NCBI GenBank assembly: GCA_041736675.1
Contig: JBGSTD010000057.1
Span: forward strand, 1-64,000
From: Salaquimonas sp041736675
GTDB lineage: Bacteria; Pseudomonadota; Alphaproteobacteria; Rhizobiales; Rhizobiaceae
Length of the DNA: 64,000 nt
Reading direction: 5' to 3'
The notes under the pieces are model-generated. The model saw nothing but the letters and a program-made list of their open reading frames with translations, ran no database searches and had not been told where the DNA came from. Shown piece by piece: positions 26,639-35,856 of this stretch (position 1 is its first letter; the number at the start of each line of letters is the position of its first letter). Both the position numbers and the translations under genes were made by a program.

Positions 26639-27724
26639 TCAGAATATCCAGCCGCCAAGTTCGCGCCGGACCATGCTTTCCAGAACCTGCATTCCCTCAT
26701 CGCTGTCATTGAGACATGGAATATGGGTAAAATGCCTGCCTCCATGCTCATGGAATATTTCCTCGCCCTCGACAGCAATTTCCTCAAGTGTTTCAAGGCA
26801 ATCGGCAACGAAACCAGGATTGAAAACCGCAATATCCTTTACACCTTCCTTGGCCAGCGCCTCGATGGTCTTGTCGGTATAGGGTTGCAGCCATTCCTCC
26901 GGCCCGAACCGCGACTGGAAACAGGTCATCAACCGGCCCTTTTCCCAGCCTAACCGTTCGTTGAGAAGACGCGAGGTTTTCATGCAATGGCAATGATAGG
27001 GGTCGCCCTTCCTGAAATAGCTCTGTGGAATGCCATGATACGACGCGATAACGCGTTCAGGTTCAAAATCCAGTGTCGCCAGATGCTTCTCGATGGACAC
27101 AGCCAGAGCGTCGATATAGGCCGGATCATCATGGTAAGGCGGAACGGTACGCAGCGCCGGCATCCACCGCAATTTCATCAGGGCTTCGAAAGTCTTGTCA
27201 TTGACTGTTGCCGTTGTCGCGGCGCTGTATTGGGGATAGAGCGGGAAAACCAGAATGCGTTCGCATCCTTTTTCCTGCAGTTCCAGCAGTTTCGATTCTA
27301 TGGAAGGATAGCCGTAACGCATTCCCCAATCAACAACAACCTCGCTGGCTCCATGCAGTAGTGCGGCAAGTTTTACCGACTGGGAACGGGTGATGGTCCG
27401 CAGCGGCGACTCATCCAGCTCCTTGTTCCAGATGCTTTCATAGGCAGCGCCGGACTTTTTCGGCCGTGTATTGAGAACGATGCCATAGAGGATCGGATAC
27501 CAGAACCACTTCGACCACTCGATTACCCGTTTGTCTGACAAGAACTCCTTGAGATATTTTCTCATGTTCTTTTTGTCGTGACCGTCAGGCGTTCCCAGAT
27601 TGACCAGCAATACACCCACCTTTCCGATCTTTACAGAAGGATGGTCACCCGGCAATGGTCCTGTTTTTCTAAACTCAAGCAACCTTGCGTCGGAGATCTT
27701 TGAATTCTTTTCAACTACGTTCAT
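26639..27724 (-). CDS. hemH: Ferrochelatase
   Basis: A 361-residue enzyme that inserts Fe2+ into protoporphyrin IX, the last step of protoheme synthesis. Visible signatures: VGVLLVNLGTPDG near residue 32, YGYPSIESKLLELQEKGCERILVFPL (substrate-binding region, in parts), the active-site His in VIASYHGIPQSYFRKGDPY, and the acidic helix FNPGFVADCLETLEEIA that holds the catalytic Glu. Length is normal for alphaproteobacteria. It is monocistronic, with its promoter in the 170 bases before the TRAP terminator. Confidence 0.97.
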   Translation of the reverse strand: MNVVEKNSKISDARLLEFRKTGPLPGDHPSVKIGKVGVLLVNLGTPDGHDKKNMRKYLKEFLSDKRVIEWSKWFWYPILYGIVLNTRPKKSGAAYESIWNKELDESPLRTITRSQSVKLAALLHGASEVVVDWGMRYGYPSIESKLLELQEKGCERILVFPLYPQYSAATTATVNDKTFEALMKLRWMPALRTVPPYHDDPAYIDALAVSIEKHLATLDFEPERVIASYHGIPQSYFRKGDPYHCHCMKTSRLLNERLGWEKGRLMTCFQSRFGPEEWLQPYTDKTIEALAKEGVKDIAVFNPGFVADCLETLEEIAVEGEEIFHEHGGRHFTHIPCLNDSDEGMQVLESMVRRELGGWIF

Positions 27725-27895
27725 GGCAATCTGGCCTGGGTTTGATTGTTTTCCAAAATGGGTACAGTGAAAGTTTGTTTGTCAATTTTCAGGCCTGGCA
27801 GCTACCTGAATTACTTTTGCAGGTTATGGAAATTTACCAGATCCCAATATCACTATAACTAACTAGAGTCAGGAATGGCAAATTGCCACCGCTGA

Positions 27896-27926
27896 TAAAA
27901 AAGCCGGGAAAGTTATTCCCGGCTTT
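27896..27926 (-). terminator. Terminator of the TakP-type TRAP operon
   Basis: AAGCCGGGAA (27901-27910) and TTCCCGGCTT (27916-27925) are perfect 10-bp arms around AGTTA. On the minus strand the stem is followed by TTTT, 22 bases after the stop of the TRAP large permease gene. Confidence 0.92.
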
Positions 27927-27947
27927 GAAGTATCCAATCGCAAACAT

Positions 27948-30602
27948 CTAGAAGTACAGCGACACATCCTTGTGATGCGAACTGCACGCCGCAACCGACA
28001 ATGCCGTCTCGCGAGGCATGCGCTGCAATTGGCGCAGACCGATGGTATTGCGGATGGTTTCTTCATAGGCCACCACATCACCGGCAACAGGTACGGCTTT
28101 TTCACGCCATTCCTTTTGGTCTGCGTAAAGTTGCTTGGCCTTCTCCATCGCATCAACCGCCTTTTGCGGCTGCGGGGTTTCTTCCTTCATCGCACGTGCC
28201 GCCTTGGTGATTTCCGATTTGATGTTGCTGGCGCCGTCAATATCATCAAGACCGGCAATCAACGCATCCAGTTTTTCTGCCGTGGCAACCGGATCGCCGG
28301 TGCTGATCTCACCGCTTACCGCAGCAATATCGGCTTCAAGAGCCAGGAATGCCGCGCTGCCTTTGACCATTTCAGTTGCTTTCAGGATACCGTCATAGGC
28401 TTGGTCCGAATTTTTGCGATAGGCATTCAACGCATCGTTTTCAGCCTTCAATAGTTCGTGAAATGCATCATATGTCGGTTTCCAGTCTGCGGGAATTTTT
28501 GCCAGCAAGGCTTCCTTGTCAGCTTTCAGGCTTTCAATCCGGTCAGAAATCGACTTCTTGCGGTCTTCATCATCCGAATTGCGAAGACGCTGAAGACTGA
28601 CATCCAAAACAGCAATCTTGTCATCAATGTCCCGCGCAAAACGCTCCAACTCGCGGACCGTGTCATGAAGCCCCCGATAATTCGGCGATGCCTCCGCAAT
28701 CGCGTCCTGGGTTGTTTTGACGACAGCCAGCAAACCCTGTGCCTTTGAGGCCATTTCAACGGATTTCGAGTACTGCTCTCCCAAATTGTTAGGCAGGAAC
28801 GACAGATCAAAACCCGCAGCCTTTTGATGGGCCGCATCAAATAGCGATCCCTTGCTGGCAAACTGGTCTGAAACAAATTCCTCGACGCAGGCCTGCAATC
28901 GCGGGTTTCTTGGTGGCGGAGCCGTTTCACCCAGCATCGAAACCCGGCTTGGAAGATAGTTCACCAAAGCGGGGAACATACCGACAATGACAAGGGCAAG
29001 TATCTGCAGTGAGATAAAGGCTACTACGCCCTTGTACATCTGAATGGTCTTGACCGCCGCCGGCGCAACCCCGCGCAGATAAAACAAGGCAAACCCGAAT
29101 GGAGGCGTGAGGAAGGAGGTCTGGATGTTGAGGCCGACCATGACGCCCAGCCAGACAGCGGTGATATTGGCAGACGGATCAGACAGGAGAATAGGGGCAA
29201 CAATTGGCACAACAACCACGGCGATTTCGATGAAGTCGAGGAAGAAGCCGAGAATGAAAATGACGAGCATGACAATCAGGAACTTGGTCCAGAAGCCGCC
29301 GGGCAGTGAGTTGAGGAAATCACGAACCAGCTCTTCACCGCCAAAGCCGCGGAATGCCGCTGTCAGCATCGCAGCACCAAGCAGAATGATAAACACCAGC
29401 GCAGTGGTTTTTGACGTTTCCAGCATTACTCCTGTGAGGGTATCTTCCATCTTGAAGATGCGCCAGCCACTCCAGACAATTGATACAATCAAAGCACCCG
29501 CAGCCACCATGCCGAGCTGAATTCCAATCACGTCCTCTGCGGTATCGGCTGATTTGAGGTTCATCTCGAACGTGGAAATGACAAAAGTCAGCACCAGAAG
29601 AGAAACGATGGCGATGATCGCCGGTATATAAGTCAACCGTCCACCGTCGTGAAGGCGGTAGCCAGCCATAATGATGGCCCCTGCAGCGCCGATTGCGCCA
29701 GCCTGGTTCACCGTTGCAACACCCGAAATTATTGAACCCAGCACCAAAAAGATAAGCGTCAGAGGAGGAATGAGGGTGAGCGCCACTGTCCGCCAAAAGG
29801 CAAAATCCATCTTGCCTTCATAACGAACCGCCGGAGCAGACGCAGGACGCAGGATAGCGAAGATCATGATGTAAAGCATGTACAGCAGGACAAGAACGAT
29901 ACCGGGCACAAAGGCACCAAGGAACATTTCGCCGGCACTGGTGGAGGTCACATCAAATACCGACGGCATTTGAACCTCGCCTGTGGCAGCCTTGTAAAGG
30001 GTTTTGCGCAGTGTACTCGCCTGATCAGTCGCAGATGCCAACTGGTCAGCAAGAATGATCAGAACAATCGATGGTGGAATGATTTGGCCCAATGTTCCTG
30101 ATGCAGCGATGGTTCCGGTTGCAAGGGACGGCGAGTAATTGTTGCGCAGCATGGCGGGTAGCGAAATCAGACCCATCGCAACGACTGTCGCACCAACAAT
30201 GCCGGTGGTAGCCGCAAGCAGGGCGCCAACGAATACCACGGAAATACCAAGCCCGCCCGGTACAGGGCCGAACAACTGCGCCATCGTCACCAAAAGGTCT
30301 TCAGCGATTTTCGAACGCTGAAGCATAATGCCCATGAAGATGAAAAGCGGAATTGCAATCAGCGTATCGCGCTCAACCTCCCAGTATACCCCTCGTAGGT
30401 TGGTGGTTCCTGCCGACAACCATTGCTGCGGTCCGCCGGAATGGAAATAGGCATCGGGGTTTCCTGCAAAAAGATAACCGCAAACGGCGGCAGCCCCAAT
30501 GGTAAGGATTGCTGCGCCAGGCAAGGCGAACGCCACCGGATATCCTGAACCCAGCGCCGTTGCCATGATCACAATAAGCAAGATGAGAAAATATATTTCC
30601 AT
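27948..30602 (-). CDS. TRAP large permease (DctM type) with long C-terminal helical extension
   Basis: An 884-residue protein. Residues 1-553 are a complete TRAP large membrane subunit with many helices and the DctM signatures IPLFIFMGIML, GPVPGGLGIS, ASGTLGQIIPPSI and LTPPFGFALFYLRG. After a Pro-rich hinge (PPPRNPRL) a hydrophilic segment of about 325 residues follows, rich in Ala, Lys, Glu and Asp with heptad-like stretches (DTVRELERFARDIDDKIAVL, RIESLKADKEALLAK). Normal DctM proteins have about 430-630 residues and end with the membrane part. The reading frame is uninterrupted, so this is a real extension rather than a frameshift. The role of the tail is unknown. It follows dctQ by 19 bases. 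Confidence 0.9.
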   Translation of the reverse strand: MEIYFLILLIVIMATALGSGYPVAFALPGAAILTIGAAAVCGYLFAGNPDAYFHSGGPQQWLSAGTTNLRGVYWEVERDTLIAIPLFIFMGIMLQRSKIAEDLLVTMAQLFGPVPGGLGISVVFVGALLAATTGIVGATVVAMGLISLPAMLRNNYSPSLATGTIAASGTLGQIIPPSIVLIILADQLASATDQASTLRKTLYKAATGEVQMPSVFDVTSTSAGEMFLGAFVPGIVLVLLYMLYIMIFAILRPASAPAVRYEGKMDFAFWRTVALTLIPPLTLIFLVLGSIISGVATVNQAGAIGAAGAIIMAGYRLHDGGRLTYIPAIIAIVSLLVLTFVISTFEMNLKSADTAEDVIGIQLGMVAAGALIVSIVWSGWRIFKMEDTLTGVMLETSKTTALVFIILLGAAMLTAAFRGFGGEELVRDFLNSLPGGFWTKFLIVMLVIFILGFFLDFIEIAVVVVPIVAPILLSDPSANITAVWLGVMVGLNIQTSFLTPPFGFALFYLRGVAPAAVKTIQMYKGVVAFISLQILALVIVGMFPALVNYLPSRVSMLGETAPPPRNPRLQACVEEFVSDQFASKGSLFDAAHQKAAGFDLSFLPNNLGEQYSKSVEMASKAQGLLAVVKTTQDAIAEASPNYRGLHDTVRELERFARDIDDKIAVLDVSLQRLRNSDDEDRKKSISDRIESLKADKEALLAKIPADWKPTYDAFHELLKAENDALNAYRKNSDQAYDGILKATEMVKGSAAFLALEADIAAVSGEISTGDPVATAEKLDALIAGLDDIDGASNIKSEITKAARAMKEETPQPQKAVDAMEKAKQLYADQKEWREKAVPVAGDVVAYEETIRNTIGLRQLQRMPRETALSVAACSSHHKDVSLYF

Positions 30603-30621
30603 TCAAATAACCCCAAACTTC

Positions 30622-31620
30622 TTAGTGTGAAACAGCAGCGACATTGCGTGATCCGGCTTCGTCGCGGTAGTCGGCAACAGCCTCAAAGAAATAGCTGACA
30701 AATTGTATCATCATGGAAATCGCAAAAATCGCAAGAAACGCCGCCATCTGGTATTTGACAAAAAGTCCCGTTGTGCCGGACTGTGTAATTTCCAGGTTCA
30801 TCACCGGACTGTTGACAATCGCCTGTTTGCTGCCCAGTCCCATGAAAAGGATTACCCAGCAGGTTGTCATCCCTAGTAGGATGGTTCCAATCGCATTGAC
30901 GAAACCTTTTCTGGTCTTCCCAAATCCGGCATAAAGAATATCTACCCGCACATGTCCCTCATCAAACAGGGTATAGGCAGAAGCGAACAAAAACAGGGCT
31001 GCATACCAGTAACGAACCAGATCAGACATCAGTGCCTGTTCGTAGGAAAACACAAACCGCGAAATAACAATGGCAAGTTCCGCCGCAACGATCAGTAGCG
31101 CAAGCCAGGTAAATCCAAGAGTTCGTGTAAAAAACGCAATCACTATGCCCAACAAAATCAACGGCCCGTGAACGTAAGGCCCGACAAATTGCACCCGCCC
31201 CAAATTGGTTGCCATTGGCGCGTCGAAGAAAGTTCCAAGAAATCCTTCAACCCTCAGGAGTGCGATTATTGAATCCACAACGCCGACCAGCAGGACGGCC
31301 CAGAAACAGGCGCGAATCAGGAAAACATTGAATTTATGAATACGGTCCGCATCCCAGCGAAGCGCCTGTTGCGGTGTCCGCAGAACATAGGCCGATGCCA
31401 GGAGAATGCTTGCGATATAGACCAAAGGGACCACAAAACCCGCAGTGCCGCCTCCGCCTGCAAACAACGCTCCCATGCCTGGAAGATCGTATTTGAGTAT
31501 CAGAATATTGTTGAGCAGGAACGCAACAAGGACACCCAGCATGCTCCAACCGAAAATGCGGGGCAAAATTGCGGGCGCGCCATCCCTGGAAAGAACATAT
31601 GCAGCAGAGTCACTTTGCAT
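30622..31620 (-). CDS. TRAP small permease (DctQ type), N-terminally extended
   Basis: A 332-residue membrane protein. The C-terminal two thirds contain the DctQ four-helix region (YWYAALFLFASAYTLFDEGHVRVDILYAGF, the typical HVRVDIL signature, and TILLGMTTCWVILFMG). Upstream lie some 150-190 extra residues with about four hydrophobic segments (MLGVLVAFLLNNILIL, VVPLVYIASILLASAYVL, ACFWAVLLVGVVDSIIALL). Ordinary DctQ subunits are about 160-200 residues. Lengthened subunits occur in TakP-type (2-oxoacid) systems, which agrees with the binding protein. An intergenic hairpin separates it from dctP. Confidence 0.88.
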   Translation of the reverse strand: MQSDSAAYVLSRDGAPAILPRIFGWSMLGVLVAFLLNNILILKYDLPGMGALFAGGGGTAGFVVPLVYIASILLASAYVLRTPQQALRWDADRIHKFNVFLIRACFWAVLLVGVVDSIIALLRVEGFLGTFFDAPMATNLGRVQFVGPYVHGPLILLGIVIAFFTRTLGFTWLALLIVAAELAIVISRFVFSYEQALMSDLVRYWYAALFLFASAYTLFDEGHVRVDILYAGFGKTRKGFVNAIGTILLGMTTCWVILFMGLGSKQAIVNSPVMNLEITQSGTTGLFVKYQMAAFLAIFAISMMIQFVSYFFEAVADYRDEAGSRNVAAVSH

Positions 31621-31635
31621 GGAAAGTCAGCCTTA

Positions 31636-31695
31636 TCTGGATCGAAGTTGTCTGGATCAAAGTTGTCCGGGTCAAATTGTATCGGTCAGATTTTT
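31636..31695. repeat. Decaying 15-bp tandem repeat between dctP and dctQ
   Basis: TCTGGATCGAAGTTG (31636-31650) and TCTGGATCAAAGTTG (31651-31665) differ at one base; a third unit (31666-31680) keeps 10 of 15 and a fourth is barely recognisable. It lies just upstream of the dctQ start codon on the minus strand. Confidence 0.7.
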
Positions 31696-31719
31696 CAAAT
31701 TGTAGTTTTCAAGTTGAAA

Positions 31720-31744
31720 GGAGCGGGGCCAGAAGCCCCACTCC
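31720..31744 (-). terminator. Intercistronic hairpin after dctP
   Basis: On the minus strand GGAGTGGGGC pairs with GCCCCGCTCC (one G-U pair) around a 5-base loop, followed by TTT. It stands 23 bases after the dctP stop, inside the operon. Such hairpins often lower readthrough into, and stabilise mRNA of, the highly expressed binding-protein gene. Confidence 0.7.
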
Positions 31745-31766
31745 ATATCGTGATTGTGATGGTTGA

Positions 31767-32864
31767 TTATACCAGACCAAGCACCCGGTTACGCTCGTTG
31801 ACGAATTTGGTTTCAAATTTGCCAAGCATTCCGCCATATTCTTTGAGTCTGGCCTGGAACTCGGTGTCAATTTTTTCAGCCAGTGGCGAGTGGGCACGAA
31901 CTTCTGTGAACACTTCTGCAGATGCAGTACCAAAGGCATCCCAGATTTCATCGCTGAATTCACGAACCTGAACACCATTCTCGTTCACAAGTTTGGCAAG
32001 GTATTCGCCGTTTTTGGCGATGGCTTCCTCGTGTGATGCAGCGTGTTCCTGCGCGCTGGCTGCTTCAATAACCAGTTTCTCCCAATCGGTCAGGGATTCA
32101 AACCATGTCTTGTTCATGGCAAGGGCGAGACCACCGCCTGGCTCATGCATACCGGCAGTGTAATAGAATTTGGCAGCCTCGTAGAACTTCATGAAGAAGT
32201 CATTGTAAGGTCCGACCCATTCAGTTGCTTCGATCGCACCGGAAACAAGGTTTTCATAAATCTGACCGCCAGGAAGCGCGACAGTGGATGCGCCAAGCTT
32301 GGTGAGAACCTGGCCACCAAGGCCCGGAATACGCATTTTCAGACCCTTGAAATCGTCTGGCGAGTTGATCTCCTTGTTGAACCAGCCACCAGCCTGGGTT
32401 CCTGTGGAACCGGCCACAAAAGCTTTCAAGCCGAAGCCGCCTGAGAGTTCATCCCACAGAGCCTGGCCACCGCCAAACTTGATCCACGCATTCCATTCTG
32501 GCGTGCTCATGCCAAAGGGAACGGATGTGAAATAGTTGAACGCAGGGTGCTTGCCGCCCCAGTAATATTCAGCGCCGATATAGGCTTGTGAGTTGCCGGA
32601 AGCTACTTCGTCGAACACATCGAATGCACCAACACGCTCGCCAGCAGCAAAATACTGGGTCGTAATTGCGCCATCAGACAATTTGGTGATGTTGTCTGCA
32701 AGTCTTTGGGCAGAAATACCCAGACCCGGAAAGTCCCGCGGCCAGGTTGATACGATGACCATTTCCTTTTTTGCCTGGGCAATAGCCGGTGCGGCAAGCG
32801 CGGTTGATGCAGCTGCAGCGCCCCCGATCAATCCTGCCTTTTTGATAAACGAACGACGATCCAT
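31767..32864 (-). CDS. TRAP periplasmic binding protein, TakP type
   Basis: A 365-residue solute receptor. A twin-arginine-like signal (MDRRSFIKKAG, then an Ala-rich core, cleavage near AIA-Q, about residue 30) precedes the DctP fold. Family residues include the Arg of GLKMRIPGLGG and the ATEWVGPYND block whose Trp/Tyr line the site in TakP, a 2-oxoacid/pyruvate-binding receptor from Rhodobacter. GGAGGAG precedes the ATG. It heads the operon dctP-dctQ-dctM. Substrate class (2-oxoacids, lactate or a related monocarboxylate) is inferred from the subfamily. Confidence 0.92.
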   Translation of the reverse strand: MDRRSFIKKAGLIGGAAAASTALAAPAIAQAKKEMVIVSTWPRDFPGLGISAQRLADNITKLSDGAITTQYFAAGERVGAFDVFDEVASGNSQAYIGAEYYWGGKHPAFNYFTSVPFGMSTPEWNAWIKFGGGQALWDELSGGFGLKAFVAGSTGTQAGGWFNKEINSPDDFKGLKMRIPGLGGQVLTKLGASTVALPGGQIYENLVSGAIEATEWVGPYNDFFMKFYEAAKFYYTAGMHEPGGGLALAMNKTWFESLTDWEKLVIEAASAQEHAASHEEAIAKNGEYLAKLVNENGVQVREFSDEIWDAFGTASAEVFTEVRAHSPLAEKIDTEFQARLKEYGGMLGKFETKFVNERNRVLGLV

Positions 32865-33130
32865 ATTTTACTCCTCCTGAGAATGTTTAGATCCGGAATA
32901 ATCCTATCGAGCCTGAGCGAAACCTGTCCTCCCAAACTGGCCCGGTATTAGCCAATACAGTACATATTCTCAATAGGTGCAAGTCCCAGCAGTTCAGTTA
33001 TTCAACTGATTTGGGGTTTTCCGGTCAATCAGCGTTAATGCCAATATGCGATTTCCTGCAGATGCTTAGAAAATAGGCATACTTGCATTCCCTGATTTCC
33101 AATTGCCCGATCAGGACGACATGAAACATT

Positions 33131-34207
33131 TTAATACAGGGTTGCACTGAGCAAGGTAGCACCCAGCAGGAAGACAAAAAGCGCCCCGGCAAACTCGATC
33201 CAGTAATAAAATCCTGCACTTGCCTCGCTGGCTCCGCTGATGTGCAGGGCAAGGTTTTTTGCCCCGACCGCGATGGATGCGATAACCGCGACAGTGATTC
33301 CCGTCCCCAGCGCCATGGCGAATGCTGAAGCAATACCGGCCCAGTACAATCCATTCAGGAATGCAAAAGTAAGAACTATCATTGCGCCTGTGCAAGGGCG
33401 CAGACCAACGGCAAAAATGGCTGACCATGCTTCCTTCACACCAAACTTGCCCGCAAGCATGGCAGGATCAGGGGCGTGCAAATGTCCGCACTCAGAACAA
33501 ACATCGCCAGCGCCATGTTTGTGATCATGCCCGCGACCATGTTTGTGATCGTGTTTGTGATCATGATGGGGGACATTGGAATGACCACACGAATGATCAT
33601 GCGCATGATCCTCGTGATTGTGCTGATCGGAATGGGCTGGGTGGTCATGCAAAGCCATGGCCACCTTGCGTGGTCTGACTTTTTTCAACAATAGCCACAG
33701 CCCGAGAAGCGTCACACCAACATAGCTTGCAACTTCAAGCCAGTGGGTAAACACAGCCTGCTTCAATCCAAGGCCGCGAAGAAAAAATATCAGTGCGCCA
33801 ATGCCCACAATGGCAACGATCGCCTGCAAGGCAGCCGAAGCGAATGACAGCACAATTCCCCGCCGCAATTGCACTTCATTGGCGAGCATATAGGAAGAAA
33901 TGACAGCTTTGCCGTGGCCTGGGCCGGCGGCGTGCAATACGCCATAGCTGAAACTCAAACTTACCAGCAACCAGAACCCTCCCTGCCCCGAACGAATTGT
34001 CTTGAGCGCATTCGTAAGGGACTGGTAAAACGATTTCTGTTCCTGCTGGATCCAGAAAAGGATGGGCGCAAAAATTCCTTCCGGCTTGATGGCCTGCTCC
34101 GAATTGCCAACCCCGAGCGAGTTTTGGGCATGGGCAATTGGAGCGAACAGAACCAACAGAACCGCGATGCAGAGCAGTATTGAAAATGTACGCGTAGGCG
34201 CTGTCAT
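33131..34207 (-). CDS. Nickel/cobalt exporter-like protein (RcnA/NicO family)
   Basis: A 358-residue inner-membrane transporter. After an N-terminal hydrophobic/signal segment (ILLCIAVLLVLFAPIAHA) come helices with the NicO motif HAAGPGHGKA near residue 92. A cytosolic His-rich loop (about 187-244, many HDH and HKH steps plus CSECGH) and the second motif AVGLRPCTGAMIVL follow. The His-rich loop between membrane halves is typical of Ni/Co exporters. The ATG at 34207 lies two bases after the DUF1007 stop; upstream in-frame ATGs overlap that gene. The metal (Ni, Co, or Zn) cannot be told from sequence. Confidence 0.88.
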   Translation of the reverse strand: MTAPTRTFSILLCIAVLLVLFAPIAHAQNSLGVGNSEQAIKPEGIFAPILFWIQQEQKSFYQSLTNALKTIRSGQGGFWLLVSLSFSYGVLHAAGPGHGKAVISSYMLANEVQLRRGIVLSFASAALQAIVAIVGIGALIFFLRGLGLKQAVFTHWLEVASYVGVTLLGLWLLLKKVRPRKVAMALHDHPAHSDQHNHEDHAHDHSCGHSNVPHHDHKHDHKHGRGHDHKHGAGDVCSECGHLHAPDPAMLAGKFGVKEAWSAIFAVGLRPCTGAMIVLTFAFLNGLYWAGIASAFAMALGTGITVAVIASIAVGAKNLALHISGASEASAGFYYWIEFAGALFVFLLGATLLSATLY

Positions 34208-34209
34208 AC

Positions 34210-34920
34210 CTATTCGCATTTGAAATTTACCCAAGTCAGATATTCATCGCTGGCTTCAACCTCATCGTCCGGTCCGGCATCAAAAAGCTCAGCCATTTTC
34301 TTTGCGTCCTTTGCGTAAAGAGCATCAAAATCAGGAACCACGATTTGCGAAGTACAGCCTTTGCCGTTGCCGGAAACCGTGACAGGTTTCTCTCCGCTCA
34401 TTTCAACAGCGACATAATAGGTCTCATCGGAGACGGCAACCTTGAAGCCGTCCTTGCCCATCGGGGTAGGCTCCTTCAACGCAAGCGACATGATGATAAC
34501 CATCTGATTGTCCTTGATATCTAGAAGATAAGGCTCAGGCGCCAAAAACTCGACAACCTCCTCTCCCTGGCGGATTTCAGTGTAATAATTGTATTCTGCC
34601 AGAGACTTTTTGGTTTCGGCTTCAATCTTCTTTATTTCCTCAGGGTCGAGTTTGCCGTTGCCATTGTCATCAAAATCAAGAACGAGTGACGAGGTAAAAA
34701 ATTCATCAAACCGCCAAACGTGGCGAATGTCGGTTACCATCCCCATCGGGTTTCGGACAACTTCCAGATTGGCTTCTATGAACACGTGAGGATGAGCGTT
34801 TGCCGAACCGCAAAAGACCGGCATTGCAGCGAGGACTGTAGACAGCGCTACGCCTTTGGTAAAAATACCGATGTTTTTGCAACAACGTTCGATAGGATTG
34901 AGAAATGCGAAGTAGCGCAT
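34210..34920 (-). CDS. DUF1007 periplasmic protein, partner of the metal transporter
   Basis: A 236-residue exported protein with an N-terminal signal (GVALSTVLAAMPVFCGSANA, cleavage near residue 42) immediately followed by the DUF1007 hallmark HPHVFIEANLEVV, whose histidines suggest metal binding. Residues 82-96 (LDFDDNGNGKLDPEEI) look like an EF-hand loop. DUF1007 genes regularly accompany NicO-type metal transporters and are thought to be their periplasmic partner. The start codon touches the stop of the upstream lysR gene, and the stop is two bases from the transporter start. Confidence 0.88.
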   Translation of the reverse strand: MRYFAFLNPIERCCKNIGIFTKGVALSTVLAAMPVFCGSANAHPHVFIEANLEVVRNPMGMVTDIRHVWRFDEFFTSSLVLDFDDNGNGKLDPEEIKKIEAETKKSLAEYNYYTEIRQGEEVVEFLAPEPYLLDIKDNQMVIIMSLALKEPTPMGKDGFKVAVSDETYYVAVEMSGEKPVTVSGNGKGCTSQIVVPDFDALYAKDAKKMAELFDAGPDDEVEASDEYLTWVNFKCE

Positions 34921-35820
34921 TCAAGTCGTTTCCTTTTTCTTGAACCAGTCCACCATGAAATCCACAAACACCCTGACTTTGGCAGATACATGGCGGCGCT
35001 GCGCATAGACAGCATAAAAGGCGTTGCCCTCCGGTATGTAGTCTTCCAGTATGGACACCAGCGACCCGTTTGCTATTTCCTCAACAACACAAAATTCGGG
35101 AACCATTGTGACGCCAAGACCGGCTAAGGCCGCCCGCTTGCAAACTTCCGGATCATTGGCTTCAAGAACCGAAAGCACGTTCTGGGTAAAAGCCTTGCCA
35201 TCCCTGCCAACAAACGGCCAATTGTTGCGGCCGCGCCAATTGGTATCAATAATGTTGGGTAGAGTGGCAATGTCCTTGGGTTCCTGCGGAACACCATGCT
35301 CTTTCAGAAAAGCGGGTGTTGCACAAAAAAGCAGCCGATTTGAAACAAGGCGGCGGGCGATCAGGGTGGAATCCGTCAACACCCCTCCCCTAATAGCCAC
35401 ATCAAACCGCTCTTCAACGAGATCAACCACACGGTCATCGAGATCAACGTCGAGTTTGATCTTCGGATAAGCCTTGGCAAAGGTGATCAGCGGCAGCATC
35501 GTTTCCGAAGCGCCAAGTGAGCGCGGCGCGGAGACACGGAGCAAGCCGCCTGCTTCAGAACCCGAGTTTCGAACACTTTCCTGGGCATCTTCAATACGGA
35601 TCAAGATATCTTGCGCAGCTGCAAGATAGGTCATCCCGGCATCTGTCAGCGACAACTGTCGTGTTGTCCGGTTAATCAGAAGGGTGCCCAGTTCATCTTC
35701 CAATTCGCGCACGTATTTAGAAAGCAGCGCCTTCGATCTGCCCATCTTGCGTGCAGCCGCCGAATAACTGCCGGCTTCCACAACTTCGATGAATGCCTTC
35801 ATGCGTGTAATCGCGTCCAA
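34921..35820 (-). CDS. LysR-family transcriptional regulator
   Basis: A 299-residue regulator: an N-terminal winged helix-turn-helix (MKAFIEVVEAGSYSAAARKMGRSKALLSKYVRELEDEL, in part, residues 7-46) and a LysR substrate-binding domain (about 90-295). It belongs to the large CrgA/DsdC-like group in which small aromatic or acidic ligands are common. The start is TTG at 35820 with GGAG eight bases upstream; an ATG six codons in is the alternative. It sits inside a minus-strand run, 36 bases after the WD40 gene and abutting DUF1007, so it is cotranscribed with metal genes rather than divergent from its target as LysR genes usually are. Confidence 0.92.
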   Translation of the reverse strand: MDAITRMKAFIEVVEAGSYSAAARKMGRSKALLSKYVRELEDELGTLLINRTTRQLSLTDAGMTYLAAAQDILIRIEDAQESVRNSGSEAGGLLRVSAPRSLGASETMLPLITFAKAYPKIKLDVDLDDRVVDLVEERFDVAIRGGVLTDSTLIARRLVSNRLLFCATPAFLKEHGVPQEPKDIATLPNIIDTNWRGRNNWPFVGRDGKAFTQNVLSVLEANDPEVCKRAALAGLGVTMVPEFCVVEEIANGSLVSILEDYIPEGNAFYAVYAQRRHVSAKVRVFVDFMVDWFKKKETT

Positions 35821-35856
35821 ATCACGTCTCCTGCATTCCAGGGAATCAGATTGCTG

